DNA of 64,000 bases, taken from the NCBI RefSeq assembly GCF_019097595.1, contig NC_080716.1, positions 10,969,401 to 11,033,400 of the forward strand, written 5' to 3'. Source of the stretch: Hemibagrus wyckioides (taxonomy: Eukaryota > Chordata > Actinopteri > Siluriformes > Bagridae). Of the stretch, positions 1 to 13,259 are shown in pieces. The position numbers and the translations under genes were made by a program. Position 1 is the stretch's first letter, and every line of letters begins with the position of its first letter. The notes below the pieces were generated by a model that did not search any database, was not told the origin of the DNA, and worked only from the letters and a program-made list of their open reading frames with translations.

Positions 1-3000
1 ACAGCCTCGTTATCAGGCACCGTAGATCGCAGTGACATGGGACTGGTGTCACTTGAAAACTACTGAAGAGCTCTTTTTTTTAATAAGAATAATGTAATGG
101 TGAAGGCTTTCCATGATAGAATGTGGTCATGTGACCTGTGTGCTCACTATATACAGTAATGTAACTCTATGAGCTGTACAGATTGGGAGCCGCAACGTGA
201 ATCGGACATTTCCATGACACACGTCAGAACACTTTTGCTGTCCAAATTCATTGCTAGACCCCTACTATCTAGTCATTTGGCTAGCCAATGTTATGGCTTT
301 CACTAAAGCTTAATAGCTACTGAACTGAGCTAGTCACCTACTGTATAAGCTATAAACATTCATTAGCTAAGACGTTAGGAAACACCCACAGAAGAGTCTA
401 GAAAGATGAAAGCTCACTTTTCTTCTGCAGAGGTGCTTTATCACTCAGTTTGTGACACAGAATGTAATTAGTATGAACTGTTTTTGACAGTTTCATCCAA
501 GTGACAAATTTCCAATGAGCCTCTTTTATATCCTGACAATATGTCTGATTCCATGACTGCTTTGAAATGTAGCCCTTGTAAATCTTAAAAACATATGAAA
601 CCTTTCTCAAACAATCATTACCCATTAACTTTTCGACCACGACTCTTGGAAAATAAATCAATTTTTTTTTCTTTGCTAAAAGCACTGCATTTTGCTCTTC
701 AGTGAGTAACAGTGTTAAAATGAACAATGTTAAAATGTGTTTTTTAGAATTGTTTTTATTTTAAATTAGCAAACATAGTGGTTTAATAGCATCCATGCTA
801 CTGATATGATTAACCTTACATATATTTTTGCCTTGTAGGGTTGTACATTCAAAGTAAGTATCATCACTGTCACTGTCATGTAAATAAGAAAAACACAATG
901 ATGAGGCTTCATTTTCTTCTTCCCATGATCTTATATGACGTTTAGATGATGTACACAGAACATGTGACTTATTGTGTGGAATATTTCACATATTGCATAT
1001 GCAGTCCCTCAAGGATTTCATGATCATAGAAATAAATGCAAAATCAAACCAATTCAAGATATTCGAAGGAGGAGCTCACAATTTTTCAAAATTACCACAC
1101 ATTTTCCTCAGAATTTGAGACATCGTCACAGCACACATTTAGTCAAAGCCCTCTTTAATTCACGTGTGTTGAGCATGACTATAGCTATCAGAGAAAGTAA
1201 CGTGTTTGGTAGTAGTTTAAAAGAACCACACCAATCACAAAAACAGGGTTGGGTGAATGTCTACAAAGTAAAAATGTACATTAAAGTAGGATTTAAAGCA
1301 TTTTAATCATAATATTTCAATGTAAAGTGGTTATAGTGGGCTGAGACAGGCCCAATGTGCGGTCGATTTTTTAATTAAAGCTTTTATATGGAACATTCAC
1401 ACAGACTGACACAAATGACACCCCAATTATGGAATCTTCCATCTCACACCACAGCAGAAAACATGCTAACAAGGCCTACAGGAGCATTAGTCAGATCTGA
1501 GTTTTAGCCTGGCAGAAAGCTCACATTTCACTGTTCCTCTGCCCTATTCCAGAGACATTTTAAAGTCTCCCAAGTCACGAATCCTAGACGCTGACTCTGA
1601 ATCCACACAGAGCATATAGTCCTCTGGAGCCCTTCATCCATGGAACAACATTCCCATCACCAGGTGGCAGGGTTTTTACTGATTCACCCCCACTTCCTCG
1701 TACAGATGCACCCAATCCAGAGTTATGAGCCATGTGAAAGGAAAGTGCAGACGCAGATTTAATGTAAGCTCACTTATAAAGTGTTAAACCGCATCGCCAT
1801 CCTGTCAGTGCTCACATAATGTTTATTGATTGCTTTATTGATTCTAGCTCTATTTTACTGCCATGCTAATAAAAAAACAAGCACACATCCTGTATAGCAT
1901 TCACACACAATCACACAAATACACAGCTATGTCACAGGAGAAATGAGCTCAATAAAAACACATAAAAAATTGTATTTACTTCATGTCTGCAGAACTAAAT
2001 ATACACAATATTCCACTTGAATAATATGATGTTCTATATTTTTTAACAGGTTGAATTCAGAACCCTATGAGTTGTAGTTGTTGGGTTTTTCCTTCTGAGG
2101 AAACCTTCTATAAAAACCCCTTCAGATTCCACTAACTAGCCAAAAAACTCATGATGAAATAGAGAGATTAAAAGCATACACAAATGATCACAAAACTGTT
2201 CTTGACTGTCTATCTAAAAGCAGCATACACTAAGTTCAGAATGAACAAACAGTCTATACACAGGTTTATAACAACAGATCAGCCCACAGTAACATATCAG
2301 CCGTGTTGTTCTCAGATGGAACTGTGCTTCCTTCATTATCAAGTTCAGTCTAGTTTGATTTAGAAAGTACAGTTAAAGACAACGTGGCTGATCCAAATCG
2401 CTGTACATAATATCATGTAACAAAGATAAGTTAAAGTTAGAACAAAGATAAGTTTTAAGAGAAGCTGTAAAAATGGCTAAAGATGAAGCAGACCTCACAT
2501 GAAAGGGAAGATTATTAGAGTTTTGGACCAAACACAGAAAAGACTTGATCACTCTTAGTCTTAGTACAACAGCAGGGGACAGATGAGAGACAAAATCTTA
2601 GTGTTCTGGTATGAGAGTAAAGGTGGAGAAGGTCAATAATGTATCACTGAGCTCATGAAGATCATGAAGAGCTTTGTGCACTGTACATAAATGAGACTTT
2701 TTAAAATCAATCCAGAAGCCAGTGAAGAGATGACAAAACATAACAGGAGAAATATGACCCCTCTTTCTGGTCCGTGTTAAAAATCGAACTAAGGTATTTT
2801 GCACAAGCTACAGGCGAGATAAGGCAGTTTGAGGAAAGCCAGCATACAGAGCATTACAGCAGATAAACCGTGATGTAATAAGAGCATGAATCACCGATTC
2901 CAAGTTTTCTGTAGTGAAAGAAACTCTGTTTTAACTCTGTAATAGCACTTCAATGGAAGAAACGTCCCTTAATTAATCTGTTTAGAAAAAGAAAAATTGG

Positions 3001-3834
3001 CAGATGAAAAATGCTTCTAGTATAGAAAAGTACATAATATACAGGAATGTTCGCAATTAGTCTAGATCCCTAAGGGAAGATTTGGGAGCAGGTGAAGAAA
3101 GAAGGTCATTGATTGATGGCATTGTACTGAATGCACAATAACAACACCAGACAGCTGGTCTGAAAGAAAAAAAAGCCACAGCTTAAACGGTAATTTAGAG
3201 TAAACACAGAGCAAGTCATGGGTTATATTTAAATAAAGGCACAATTCTATGTTTCGGGTGGCTCCAGGTGAACGTGAACGCACCTGCCTGTTTACACTTT
3301 AGATACAATTGCCATGCTGGATCTATTTTGTTTGTTTTTTTCTCTCTTCCCACGTGCTTTAGGGATGCAGCAGTAGTTATGGTCAACCTTAAATGCTCCT
3401 GAGAAATGTCTTCCTGAGAAAGCACTATAAACGACGACATAAAACATTCGATGTTCTGGGCGATAAAACAGGAACCCTGTTACGGCAGGATCAGATGTGA
3501 TGATGGTGTTGAAAGACTACAAACAAGAGTAAAATCAGCCACCTGGTGTGTTAGCCGAGTGTAATAGAGAAACACACACACACTTGGCAGCTGTGAACAG
3601 GTTGTATATAAGAGGTTGATGAGAAAGATGAGGATGCTTCCAGAGATTATCAGCCTCACACAGTCTGACAGAGGGGCCAAAAGGTTCTACATTCAACTTG
3701 TAAGGGTTTCCATGGGGATAAACTAGAGGACCTTTTTGGGTGCTAGATCTGACCTTTAATTGTGAGAGTGAGAGGATACAGTACACTAATTTGGCAGAAA
3801 CCATCATCCATGAGAAAGCAGCACAACACAGCAT

Positions 3835-3868
<34 letters not shown>

Positions 3869-4405
3869 AAAGAGCTAAACTGATAAACCCGTCTCCATAC
3901 ACACACACACGTACAACGCACACACATAGGCACGCGCACAAACGCACCCGTTCATCATCACCAGCAAAAACCAATGCATTGTGATCTGACTGAACACAGG
4001 CACTGACTTTATGCAGTAGTGATCAAAGTTTAACCATTAAAAAGAAAACATTTCCAACAAGCAACACAGATTTAAAGAGGGGGAATAAAAAATAATAATA
4101 ATAATAATAATAAAACCGATTATCTGCTTGTCATATTTACATCCAGCTGGATTTGCAGCTTGTATAAACACAGGGGATAGAATTCAGCACGAGGGTGTTT
4201 GTTTTGTTTTGTTTTTGCTTTGCATATTGTATAAATTTGTATCTCCTAGATCTGATCATAGATTATTCGAGTGAAAGATAAAGTCATTGATCCGAATAAG
4301 GAGGGTGATTAGAAAGATTAGAGATTAACCTCAGCACTATCTTGAGGTTTAAATCAGACTGTGTGTGTGTGTGGTTAAAAAAGTAACTGCCCCATGTCTA
4401 CATAC
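1..4405. other. non-coding: putative first intron of PLXDC2
   Basis: No exon-like segment with matching splice sites and a recognisable protein was found on either strand. It holds low-complexity tracts: (CA)n near 3836-3868 and 3899-3910 and (AAT)n near 4090-4113. Short open frames here are not supported. Confidence 0.5.
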
Positions 4406-4508
4406 CCTCCGTGGTTAATTCCCCGCGGGTGATCTGGAACAGACTTCCAAGAGCGTGCAGAAGTAACACAACTCCAAGCATGAGGTCGAGCGCCTTCGCC
4501 CCCGCCAT
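4406..4508 (-). CDS. plxdc2: first coding exon, signal peptide (probable PLXDC2)
   Basis: The ATG at 4508 has a good Kozak context (G at -3 and +4) and begins MAGAKALDLMLGVVLLLHAL then GSLFQITRGELTTE: a short basic start, a leucine-rich core and a likely cleavage region, followed by donor G|gtatgt at 4405. The upstream frame stays open to an ATG at 4682, but that would bury the signal peptide. Known mammalian order is MALRD1 then PLXDC2 on the same strand, which this position and strand match. The name therefore rests on synteny. PLXDC2 is a type I membrane protein with a plexin-like domain; its exon 2 would lie beyond position 1. Confidence 0.6.
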
Positions 4509-4949
4509 GACCGAGAAGCTCTGCGTCTCTGATCCGATCTGATCCGATCTATACCACTCCTCGTCGCTCTGCCGTCTTTGCACAGGAGCAGAGACAAGAC
4601 TGAAGCATGCGCTTTGAATCAGAGCCGTGATAATGTGAGCTCCTCCTCGCGCTCTCCTCTCTCCGCTCCCACAACTCCACACTGCTCAAGTGGATCTGGA
4701 TGTGCGCGCGCTTCTCTCTCTCTCTCTCTCTCTCTCTCTTTATGCGCGCGTGCGTGTCTGTTGTATTGTTTTTTTTTCTTCCGGTGTGTGTAAGCCTTGA
4801 GTTCACGGCTCCTAAAAAACCCCACCAGTGAAACGAGGCACACTTAGTAAAAAAACAAAAACCAAAAACAACAGTAATGTCATCAAACAACGGAGCTCTC
4901 GCGCACACACACGACTGGCTGCTGCTCGGATGCAGAAGGCGTGCTGCTG

Positions 4950-4990
<41 letters not shown>

Positions 4991-5000
4991 TAGTTTTATA
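4509..5000 (-). promoter_or_regulatory. CpG-rich 5' region/promoter of the signal-peptide exon
   Basis: The stretch is visibly richer in CG dinucleotides (gcgcgcgtgcgtg, cgctctcctctctccgctcc, gcgcgcgcttc) than the AT-rich DNA around it, as expected of a vertebrate CpG-island promoter. It contains two (TC)n tracts, at 4712-4739 and 4951-4980, the latter running into (GT)n. I see no clear TATA box. The transcription start cannot be placed. Confidence 0.45.
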
Positions 5001-5202
5001 TCTTGTTAAAAAATATCACTACTAGGAAATGGATTTCTGACAGATCTGTGAACAAAACAAACAAGCAAACAATAAATAAACTGTAATTTAGTAAACAACA
5101 AAAAGAACAAAAGGGTTTCCCCAAATGGTTAAGGTTAGGGTTTGGTTAAGGTTGAAACTAATAATTATGTAACTACATGAGCATAGCAAGATAAGAGATG
5201 AG

Positions 5203-5292
<90 letters not shown>

Positions 5293-5580
5293 TGTGTGTG
5301 TGTGTGTGAGAGTGAGACACCTAGACAGACAGAGTGAGAGAGATAGATAGATAGACACAGAGAGAGACAGACAGGCAGATAGAGAGACAGAAAGAGAGAC
5401 ACAGTGACAGACAGACAGAGAGAGAGACCGACAGGCAGAGAGAGAGAGAGAGAGAGACACACACACACAGACAGAGAGACAATGACAGACAGAGTGAGAG
5501 AGAGACAGACAGAGAGACAGTGACAGACAGAGAGAGAGAAACAGAGACAGACAGGGAGAGAGAGACAGAGAAAGAGACAC
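5203..5580. repeat. mosaic GT / GA / GACA / GATA simple-repeat block
   Basis: About 380 bp of mixed (GT)n, (GA)n, GACAGA and GATA units. On the minus strand it reads as long Ser/Leu/Cys frames, which are an artefact of the repeat. Confidence 0.95.
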
Positions 5581-5599
5581 TTGGTTAACAACTTGGTTG

Positions 5600-7900
5600 A
5601 AAACTATGAGAGCCACTGACCTCAACATTATAATGCCTCAGCCACTGAGTCTGCTGTTATTGGGGTTTAGTATCTTATCCAAGTTTATACTGCATTCCAA
5701 ACCACCTAAAATCCAGATAGAAATATGATCAAATTTGATGATTAATAGAAATAATACAGCTCTGTTTGGACATGTGATTTAGTAATCTAAAAACCTGCAT
5801 GGTTTTAGACACAGTTTTATCATTTCCATATGGTACATCCCAAGCTTTAAACCCACAAGTTTCATCTTGGAAAAAATGAACTGATTTCAGTCTGGTAGTT
5901 AAACTGATGCTTCCTAAGAGGTTTCAAGTGGAATCTAGCAGCGTTGGTTAAAAATGTTAGCAGCAATTTTTAGATTCACAAGTACAAAGTTGCAAGTGGC
6001 TTTTAAAATATTTATTTATTTATTTATTACTCCAGCATTGATTTGTTTATCTGGATTTATACACCATTTATACATCCACACTGTGCACCTTTGTACTACT
6101 TTATACTACATTCCTCTTGATGGTCTATTATGTTTATGAACTCTTTTAAGCTGCTATTACATGTGTAACTACATTGTGCAGTTTTTCTTTGTGTTTTTCT
6201 CTTTTATTCATGTATAGGATAATTTTTCAACCTGTAGCCATGGATTGTTCTAGACTGGTCAAAAATGGTGCCCTCTTTTGGTTACTAAATGTAAGCTTTT
6301 TTTCATATCAAGACCTGTAATGTTTTTACCCCCCACCTTTGCCTGTTTCTAATAATCTTTCCTTAAACAAATGTGTATTAGTTCTCATTTATTTCTCTTT
6401 TATATACCATGCTTTCAACAGAGCTATTTTAGACAGCTCACCATAACATAGCAGATATGAACTGAAGTAGACTGTGTGATATATGTGTGACTGTGTGAAA
6501 CTATATTCGGTGTGTTCAGGTTTTTGTACCAAAAGTTGATAAATTGTTGTACAATTTCTTAAAAAAGAAACCTTTAAACAATACTGAGAGGTGAGTAGAC
6601 ACAGAAGCAACAGTAGATCATTCATTTTCAATAAGCGCTAGTGACTTCTAGTGACATGATTGACAGCGACCTTTGGCGACTAGATGTGGACGTGTCCAGA
6701 GACATGAAAAGTTGAGAAATGTTTCAATTTATGCAATTATGGAGCAACTTGTTTCAGTGGGAATAAAGACAGTAGATCACATGTGCACACACTGTTTCTC
6801 CTTCATCTCGTGTGATATGATGCATATATACACTTGTGAAATTTATATATAAACACAGATTCTCCCTTCAAAATGGTTCATTTTAGCAGTAAGAATGCTG
6901 GTGACTTCATGGTACATGGCACCAATAAAAATACTGTATTTGTGAATGTAGCATAAGAAACAGTAACTCACTCCACTCCTTCTCAGGCAGACTAATGTAG
7001 GTCATTAGCAGTTGGCAGATACTGTATGTTGCCAGGTCTGTTCTTTCTGCATGCCAGGCATCCCGAGCCCAAGACCCTCAGGGGCCCTGAGAATTAGTGC
7101 AGCACTCCTGAGCACTAACCACCTCATCGTCCCCTTCATTAATGCAGGCCAGGACAAGCATGCTAGGGAAAAATCGTTTAGAGATGCTGCAGAGGTTCCA
7201 ATTCAAACAGTCTCATGATGCAGCTGTGAAGAGGCCAGGCCACATTAAAATGGCATATGAAAGCATCCATCTTGCGTAAATTGAATTTGGATTCTGGTGT
7301 TATAGCTTTTACAAGCGAAGGCCTTTGATAGTGGCTTGTGAGTCTAGAAGGCGGTATGTGTGGCTGCATGTTATTTGTGTTCCCGAGCCAATTTTTTCAT
7401 CGGCCCTCCAGCATTCCCTATGAAGTACAAACCACAGCTCAGCATGCACCAAACATGACGAGTCAATCACCGCTTTTAAGAATGTCAGCAGGTTTTCTGA
7501 ACAATTAGTCAACTATTTTCAATCCCATAAATATAAAAAAAAAAGCTTTCATTTATTACATGACATACATCAAATATGACATATATTTTTACCCATACCC
7601 AGAGGAAAAATTAGTTTTGTGGGCTCATATTTGTGTTGTGTTATCCTTTAGGAATCTACAATACACTGCACTGTCAAGAATTGAATCTAAAGAAAATTCT
7701 TGTTGTTTTGCCTCAGTACAAAAGCTCACTGGATAAAAGAAGGAAGGCTGTCCGCTTTAATTCAGTTGTCCCAAAACGGATGACCTGTGTAAGAATTACA
7801 GCTCAGAAATGTTTTAGTAGTGTTTTTAGTAGACTAGGAGTAATTTCTAAAAATGATAACATGCTTAGTGCTTGGATGAAACTTCTGTCCAATCAGTGAG
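5600..7900. other. intergenic stretch without recognised genes
   Basis: AT-rich unique-looking sequence with a short TTTA run near 6008-6028. Open frames are short and lack splice context or family signatures. No feature supported. Confidence 0.5.
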
Positions 7901-7924
7901 TCGGTGAAGCCTATGAACATAACC

Positions 7925-8011
7925 CAAGGCCAGAGACATAGATGTGTAAAAGATTTCCATAAAGAGAAGCTCTTTATGGAAATCTTTCACACATCTATGT
8001 CTCTGGCCTTG
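7925..8011. repeat. near-perfect 87-nt inverted repeat (hairpin)
   Basis: The arm from 7925 (caaggccagagacatagatg...) is repeated in reverse complement up to 8011, giving about 41 bp with one mismatch and a loop of about 5 nt (gaagc). In a minus-strand RNA the mismatch would be a G-U pair. It could be a recent inverted duplication, a tiny MITE or a small-RNA hairpin. No target-site duplication is obvious. Confidence 0.9.
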
Positions 8012-8231
8012 AGTTTATTGAAATGAGCTTTAAATCAGTTTTTCATTCTGATAAAATGCCTACTATTGTGGTCTTCTGTTTTCTGTCAAGTTATTTGCTA
8101 TTACTGAGCTTGTAAGAATCAACCAGTTCATCTGTCTCTAGGATGATTACAGTGACTGTACTTGCGGCTGTTTTATTTTGTTTCACCCGTGCCAACCACC
8201 AGAGATGGTAAATATCACCTCCATATCTTCT

Positions 8232-8246
8232 TAGATAGATAGATAA

Positions 8247-8309
<63 letters not shown>
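8232..8309. repeat. (GATA)n microsatellite
   Basis: About 19 GATA units with one AAAT-type interruption near the start. Confidence 0.97.
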
Positions 8310-8311
<2 letters not shown>

Positions 8312-8323
8312 CTTTTAATCAGG

Positions 8324-8575
8324 TTAGGGTTGGGATGATCCCCAGTGCTCCAGCAGCAGGATCCCACGCTCTCACCACTGTGGTCTGGGTTTGATTCCTG
8401 GGCAGGAAACCAACCCAGTCACTGAGGGGTTAAATCTCAGTGCCAGTCCCAAGCCTGGATAAAGTAGGAGGAAGGGCATCTGGCATAAAACCTATGCCAA
8501 AATCAAAATGTGTGGATCGGATATTCTGCTGTGGTGACCCTGAACAGGAAAAGAATAACAATCTACTTGATATAA
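8324..8575 (+). mobile_element. SINE/LINE-tail-like interspersed repeat
   Basis: It carries the teleost repeat motif gggcatctggcataaaacc ... gtggtgaccctgaacaggaa followed by an A-rich end. A related copy lies in the opposite orientation at 11905-12125. The family name is uncertain (retroposon of RTE/SINE type). Confidence 0.65.
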
Positions 8576-8579
8576 ACTT

Positions 8580-10090
8580 CTAAATTACTGGTAGAGAAGA
8601 GGTAGTTTAGTTTCAGATTAGTTCCTATTTGGGGATGCATTTAAGAAAAGCCTTTGATACACCCTATTATTGATTTTCATCTTTTTAAGTTGTGTAAAAT
8701 CTATGCAGGATAAATAAGAAGGTAAAAGGCCGTATAATGAGTTATAATGTGTGACCAGGTGATGCGTCTTGGGACGTAGTAGGTATTATAGATGATCAGT
8801 GATGGAAAGTGTTTTATGTTTATCCATGACAAAATGACTTTTTAAACCTGTAATAATGTGACTCCAGCTGTGCTTCAGATCTCGGCTGTGAACAGAAAAG
8901 TGAGCTGTGGTAGTATAACCACTGAGGTTCTCCATTGTGCTGCTACCACAGATGGTAATATCAATAAAATTAAAATGTAGAACTGTTGACTACACAAGGA
9001 CCCATGGTGCATCCTCCAAACCAACCAAATTGTAAATGAGCCTCTCACATACATTTTATGACACTGCTGTCTGGCAGATCATCCAGGCTGTAACTGCCAG
9101 CTTCTTCCCACATGGCCCTCAGGCTGATTACATGCTGTTGCCCTTCAACACCCACTTAAACTGAACTGACGAACAAGATTAACATTTACATTGACATGAA
9201 AGCAAATCAAAAAATTAAGCACTCCTTCTGATATGTGAGCAGTAATGGAAAGAGTCCGAACACTTACTTGACTAGACAGAGTACTGCTAATTCACTAATC
9301 AGCACTAACTTCACTAACCAGCCTTAACCCTGGCTTAGATCAATTTTGTATCACTGAACAATCTATCAGTTCATGACAGTATATAAAGGAAAATTATGTT
9401 AGCTGGCTGGCTAAATGCTTGCAAGGTTCATCAGCTTGCTAGCTCATGTAAAATCACACGTTAATAGCTACACTTTTATCTATCTAGCAAAGATTCACCT
9501 TACACATTATCCTGAGTTTTACCTATAGGTTGTAGTAGCACATAAACAAAAATGGCGCTTAGCTACACTAGCCAACAGCTCCTGCATGTCACATGTCTCA
9601 CTAATTGCTCACCTTGGTCTCATTTTGCCACAACGTATATAGCCTGTGTGTTCTTTGCTTATGTCCAGGGTTTTTCTTTGTTTTGGTTATACTTTACTTA
9701 CTAAATTTTTATATTTAAAAAGTTATATTTAACACAAAATATATTTGGTACAGAACATCAAGACAGCATCTCAACTGTAATACAGAGCTTTTTACTGTAA
9801 AACACTAAAAGATCTGGATAGCTAGTCTAGCTCAATCTGTTAGCTAATGACTTACCTGTAAATACTGTATTTTAGCAGGCTGGATGCTGTACAGGGTTAC
9901 CTCATATTATCTGGTGATCATCATCATACTGTTGCAACTGAAGCAATCATAAGTAGATAAAAGATAAAATGGCTAAGCATTTGAAACCTGAATCTTTATT
10001 ATCATTATGATTGATATCTTGATTGGGTCTTGGAATTAACTTATTTAACATTTACACAATATTTTAATCAGCTTACAGTCTTCTGGGGTT
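8580..10090. other. intergenic stretch, nothing recognised
   Basis: AT-rich sequence without splice-flanked frames or clear repeats. Confidence 0.4.
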
Positions 10091-10097
10091 AAATTTT

Positions 10098-10202
<105 letters not shown>

Positions 10203-10564
10203 TATGTATATAGTTTTTGTATAGTTAAGTTACCTATGAGGTCTAAGTTTAATGAAGGACCAGATATCTGCATGGACATTATTATTAAAGGCTTTGCAAA
10301 GCTCATCCTACCCTCTGTAGAGACTCTAGTAAGAAACAAGGTGTTGATGAGAGACTGTGATGAGGAACACGGTGAGTGTGAGTGAGACCTAGTGAGAACA
10401 TGGACTGACTGGGAGTCACAATTAGACAGTGTCTTGCTAGAGAGGCAGCTCACTAGGGCTCTGGATCCCGAGAGCACTATCCTGAGAACACTGTGTGTGA
10501 AGGAATAAGACAAGGCATGTCAAAATGAACCAGATTTAGGTGTACTCATGCAATACTTTTTTTT

Positions 10565-10678
10565 TTTCTCCAGTGAACTGGCGTCCACTTTGCGCCTAGT
10601 GATCCCTCGATAGACTGAGGATTCACTGCGGCCCTGACCAGGATAAAACGGTTTGAGAAGATGAATGAATGAGGTATG
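10565..10678 (+). mobile_element. retroposon 3'-tail fragment
   Basis: It contains gtgaactggcgtcc ... gcggccctgaccaggataaa ... gaatgaatga, a 3' tail common in teleost repeats. A more decayed relative is at 49060-49140. Confidence 0.6.
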
Positions 10679-10679
10679 A

Positions 10680-11900
10680 GTTATATAGCCCTTTTCTCAA
10701 ATTCAGGGTTGCTCTGCAAAATCCATGACATAAATCGTAGGGACAAAATGAAGGATAAATCTGTAAACCACTATTGTAGTGTATTGAAGTATATTGTACT
10801 GTCCCCTTTCTTACACTGCTTGCCGACATGCACTTTATGAAAAACCTGTGTTAAGTTAATTCGTCCTTAGTTCTGTGTTGTTTTATGTATAGCTCTGTGT
10901 TTCACCAAGGACTCGGAGGAGTGTTGTTTCATTTCACTATGTACCGCAGCAGCTATATATGATTAAAATGACAATAAAAGAGACAGGAGAGATCTAAATC
11001 AGATCTAAACTAGTAAAATTGCAGTGTCACACTCTTTTAACATTCCTTTCTTTCCTCATTATCCCGTCAGCGAAAAACAAGTGTTCGAGAGCGTGATGAA
11101 AGAGAGCAGCACAAACGGAGTGAAAGAGCGTGAATAGGGAAATGACAATCATTGTCTTTGACTTTTTCAGTCAGCTGAGTGTCACATGTTTGTGGGCAAA
11201 TGAGGTATGTGTATGTGTGTGTGTGTGAGCCCTTTTTTGTCCACTCAAAAGCTCAAAAGCAGCACAAATGAAGTGCTGACTTCACATTTATACATCATCA
11301 TTACAGATGACCACTGGGGTGCTTGAAAACAGTTGGAAGACTGTTATCGCACGTACATGTATGCTTTCTTTGCCATGGCACAGTTTGTGCTATTTAACTT
11401 CAGAACACAATTTATTGGGTGGATAAGGTGGCATGGACATATCCATCTTCCACTGTTCTTCCATTGAGGCTCAGGCTGCTTTACTGTCCACAACACAGCC
11501 ACCTGATACATGAACAGCTTTACTTTCCTGTATACACTCAACCACTACACGCCTTGTAATATGCATATAAGTTGGAGGGAGATATGTAGAAAACGTCGCA
11601 CACTGGAACAAGCAAACATAACTGCATGAGAGGGATTTAAAAAACCTTCTGTTTGTCCACTTACACTTCATTTAAAGATATAAATATTAATATTTGGAGT
11701 GTTAATCAGACACTGACACCCTCTTATAGAGGCATACATACACTGTAGGGCTTAACCACAGGTTACTGTCGTTCTAAACCTTGCTTTTAAGGACGGCTGC
11801 AGGAACGATTCACAATTGTATTTTAGAAGCAGGATTAACACTGCTTTTTACCCATAAAACACCTGCTCAGAAGCATTGCAGTGACAAACATGTACAGTGT
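10680..11900. other. intergenic stretch, nothing recognised
   Basis: Unique-looking sequence with a short (TG)n at about 11208-11228. No supported gene. Confidence 0.4.
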
Positions 11901-11904
11901 GAAT

Positions 11905-12125
11905 GTTGTTGATCTTTCGGCTGCTCTCTTGTGTGTGAGGGGTCACCACAACGGACCAACTGGCCCACACAACAACTTGGCACAGGTTCTACACTGGATG
12001 CCCATACTGATACAACCCTCCCACTTTATCCAGGCTTGGGACCAACACTTCATCCAGTGGCTGGGGATCAAACCCAGGCCTTCCGCATGGTAGGCAAGAA
12101 ACCTACCAATGAGCCTTTTTTCTGA
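11905..12125 (-). mobile_element. SINE/LINE-tail-like repeat, reverse copy
   Basis: It begins gttgttgatctttcggctgc and includes ggggtcaccacaacgga, the reverse complement of the 8324-8575 family. Confidence 0.65.
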
Positions 12126-12726
12126 CTGACGCGAAAGCATTATTTAACAAGCCATTATTTGAAGCAATCACATACTGTATTTATTCAGTCATTGTTGTTG
12201 ATGTCGCACATATGCAAATACGAGTGTTAACCCAGTGTGAAACTTCAAATTATGAATATGAAAGTATGAGCAGCATAAACATGACACAAAATAATCCAAG
12301 ATTCTGTTACCTGGAGTTTCATACAGTCACCCAGAGTGAACTAGTTCAAGTGTGAAAAGCTCTTGTAAGTCCCAGGAATCTGATGCTGTTGCTTTGAAAA
12401 ATGTGCAATTTCTCCATAACAAAACACACAATAGAAATCTCAGAGATTTAAAATAAATGACACAATAGAAAACAAGCAGAACTCAACAGGGACGCCTCTG
12501 CTGCCCACATGTCTAGTACTTCTTGTCATTAATGTGTATGCCAAAAAATACCCTTAAAATATATCTCAGTGTGAAATCTACCTAGTCGTCTGGTGATAGA
12601 AAGGATAATTCTAGCAGGAACTCCTACTGATGGACTGTCTGATGGATAAGAGGCAAAATTTTGAGGTAGATTTTTTACCACTGAAACAAAAATGGACTTT
12701 GGGTTTCTGAGCATGAATATGTACAC

Positions 12727-13256
12727 TAACCAGGCATAACATTATGACCACCTGCCTAATATTGTGTTGGTCCCCCTTTTTGCTGACAAAACAGCCCTGA
12801 CCCGTTATGCACTGTGTATCCTGACACCTTTCTATCAGAACCAGCATTAACTTCTTCAGCAATTTGAGCAACAGTAACTCGTCTGTTGGATCGGATCAAA
12901 CAGGTTCACTCCCCACGTGCATCAATGAGCCTTGGCCATCCATGACCCTGTCGCCGGTTCACCACTGTTCCTTCCTTGGACCACTTTGGATAGATACAGA
13001 CTGGGAACACCCCACAAGAGCTGCAGTTTTGGAGATGCTCTGATCCAGTCGTCTAGCCATCACAATTTGGTCCTTGTCAAACTCACTCAAATCCTTGCGC
13101 TTGCCCATTTTTCCTGCTTCTAACACATCAACTTTGAGGACAAAATGTTCACTTGCTGCCTAATATATCCCACCCACTAACAGGTGCCATGATGAGGAGA
13201 TCATCAGTGATATTCTCTTCACCTCTCAGTGCTCATAATGTTATGCCTGATTGATG
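12727..13256 (-). mobile_element. Tc1/mariner copy, internally deleted, both termini present
   Basis: The left end aggcataacattatgaccac and the right end ctcataatgttatgcctg are inverted repeats. Between them is only the end joined to the N-terminal third of a transposase on the minus strand (helix-turn-helix region; read from 13110 leftwards). The DDE catalytic part is missing, so it is non-autonomous. The same family recurs at 23584-24027 and 31826-32640. Confidence 0.88.
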
Positions 13257-13259
13257 AAA

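Noticed and set aside
1..4400. PLXDC2 exon 2
   Set aside because: No minus-strand segment with acceptor, donor and PLXDC-like protein; first introns of this gene are long in known genomes.
4398..4682. Longer N-terminus from the ATG at 4682 for the PLXDC2 exon
   Set aside because: It would place the signal peptide internally; the ATG at 4508 has better context and a proper signal peptide.
5088..5628. Long minus-strand Ser/Leu/Cys-rich open frames
   Set aside because: They are translations of (GA)n/(GACA)n simple repeats and have no splice context.
8321..8340. Possible tRNA gene near the repeat head at 8324
   Set aside because: No cloverleaf arms could be traced; it is a retroposon-like repeat.
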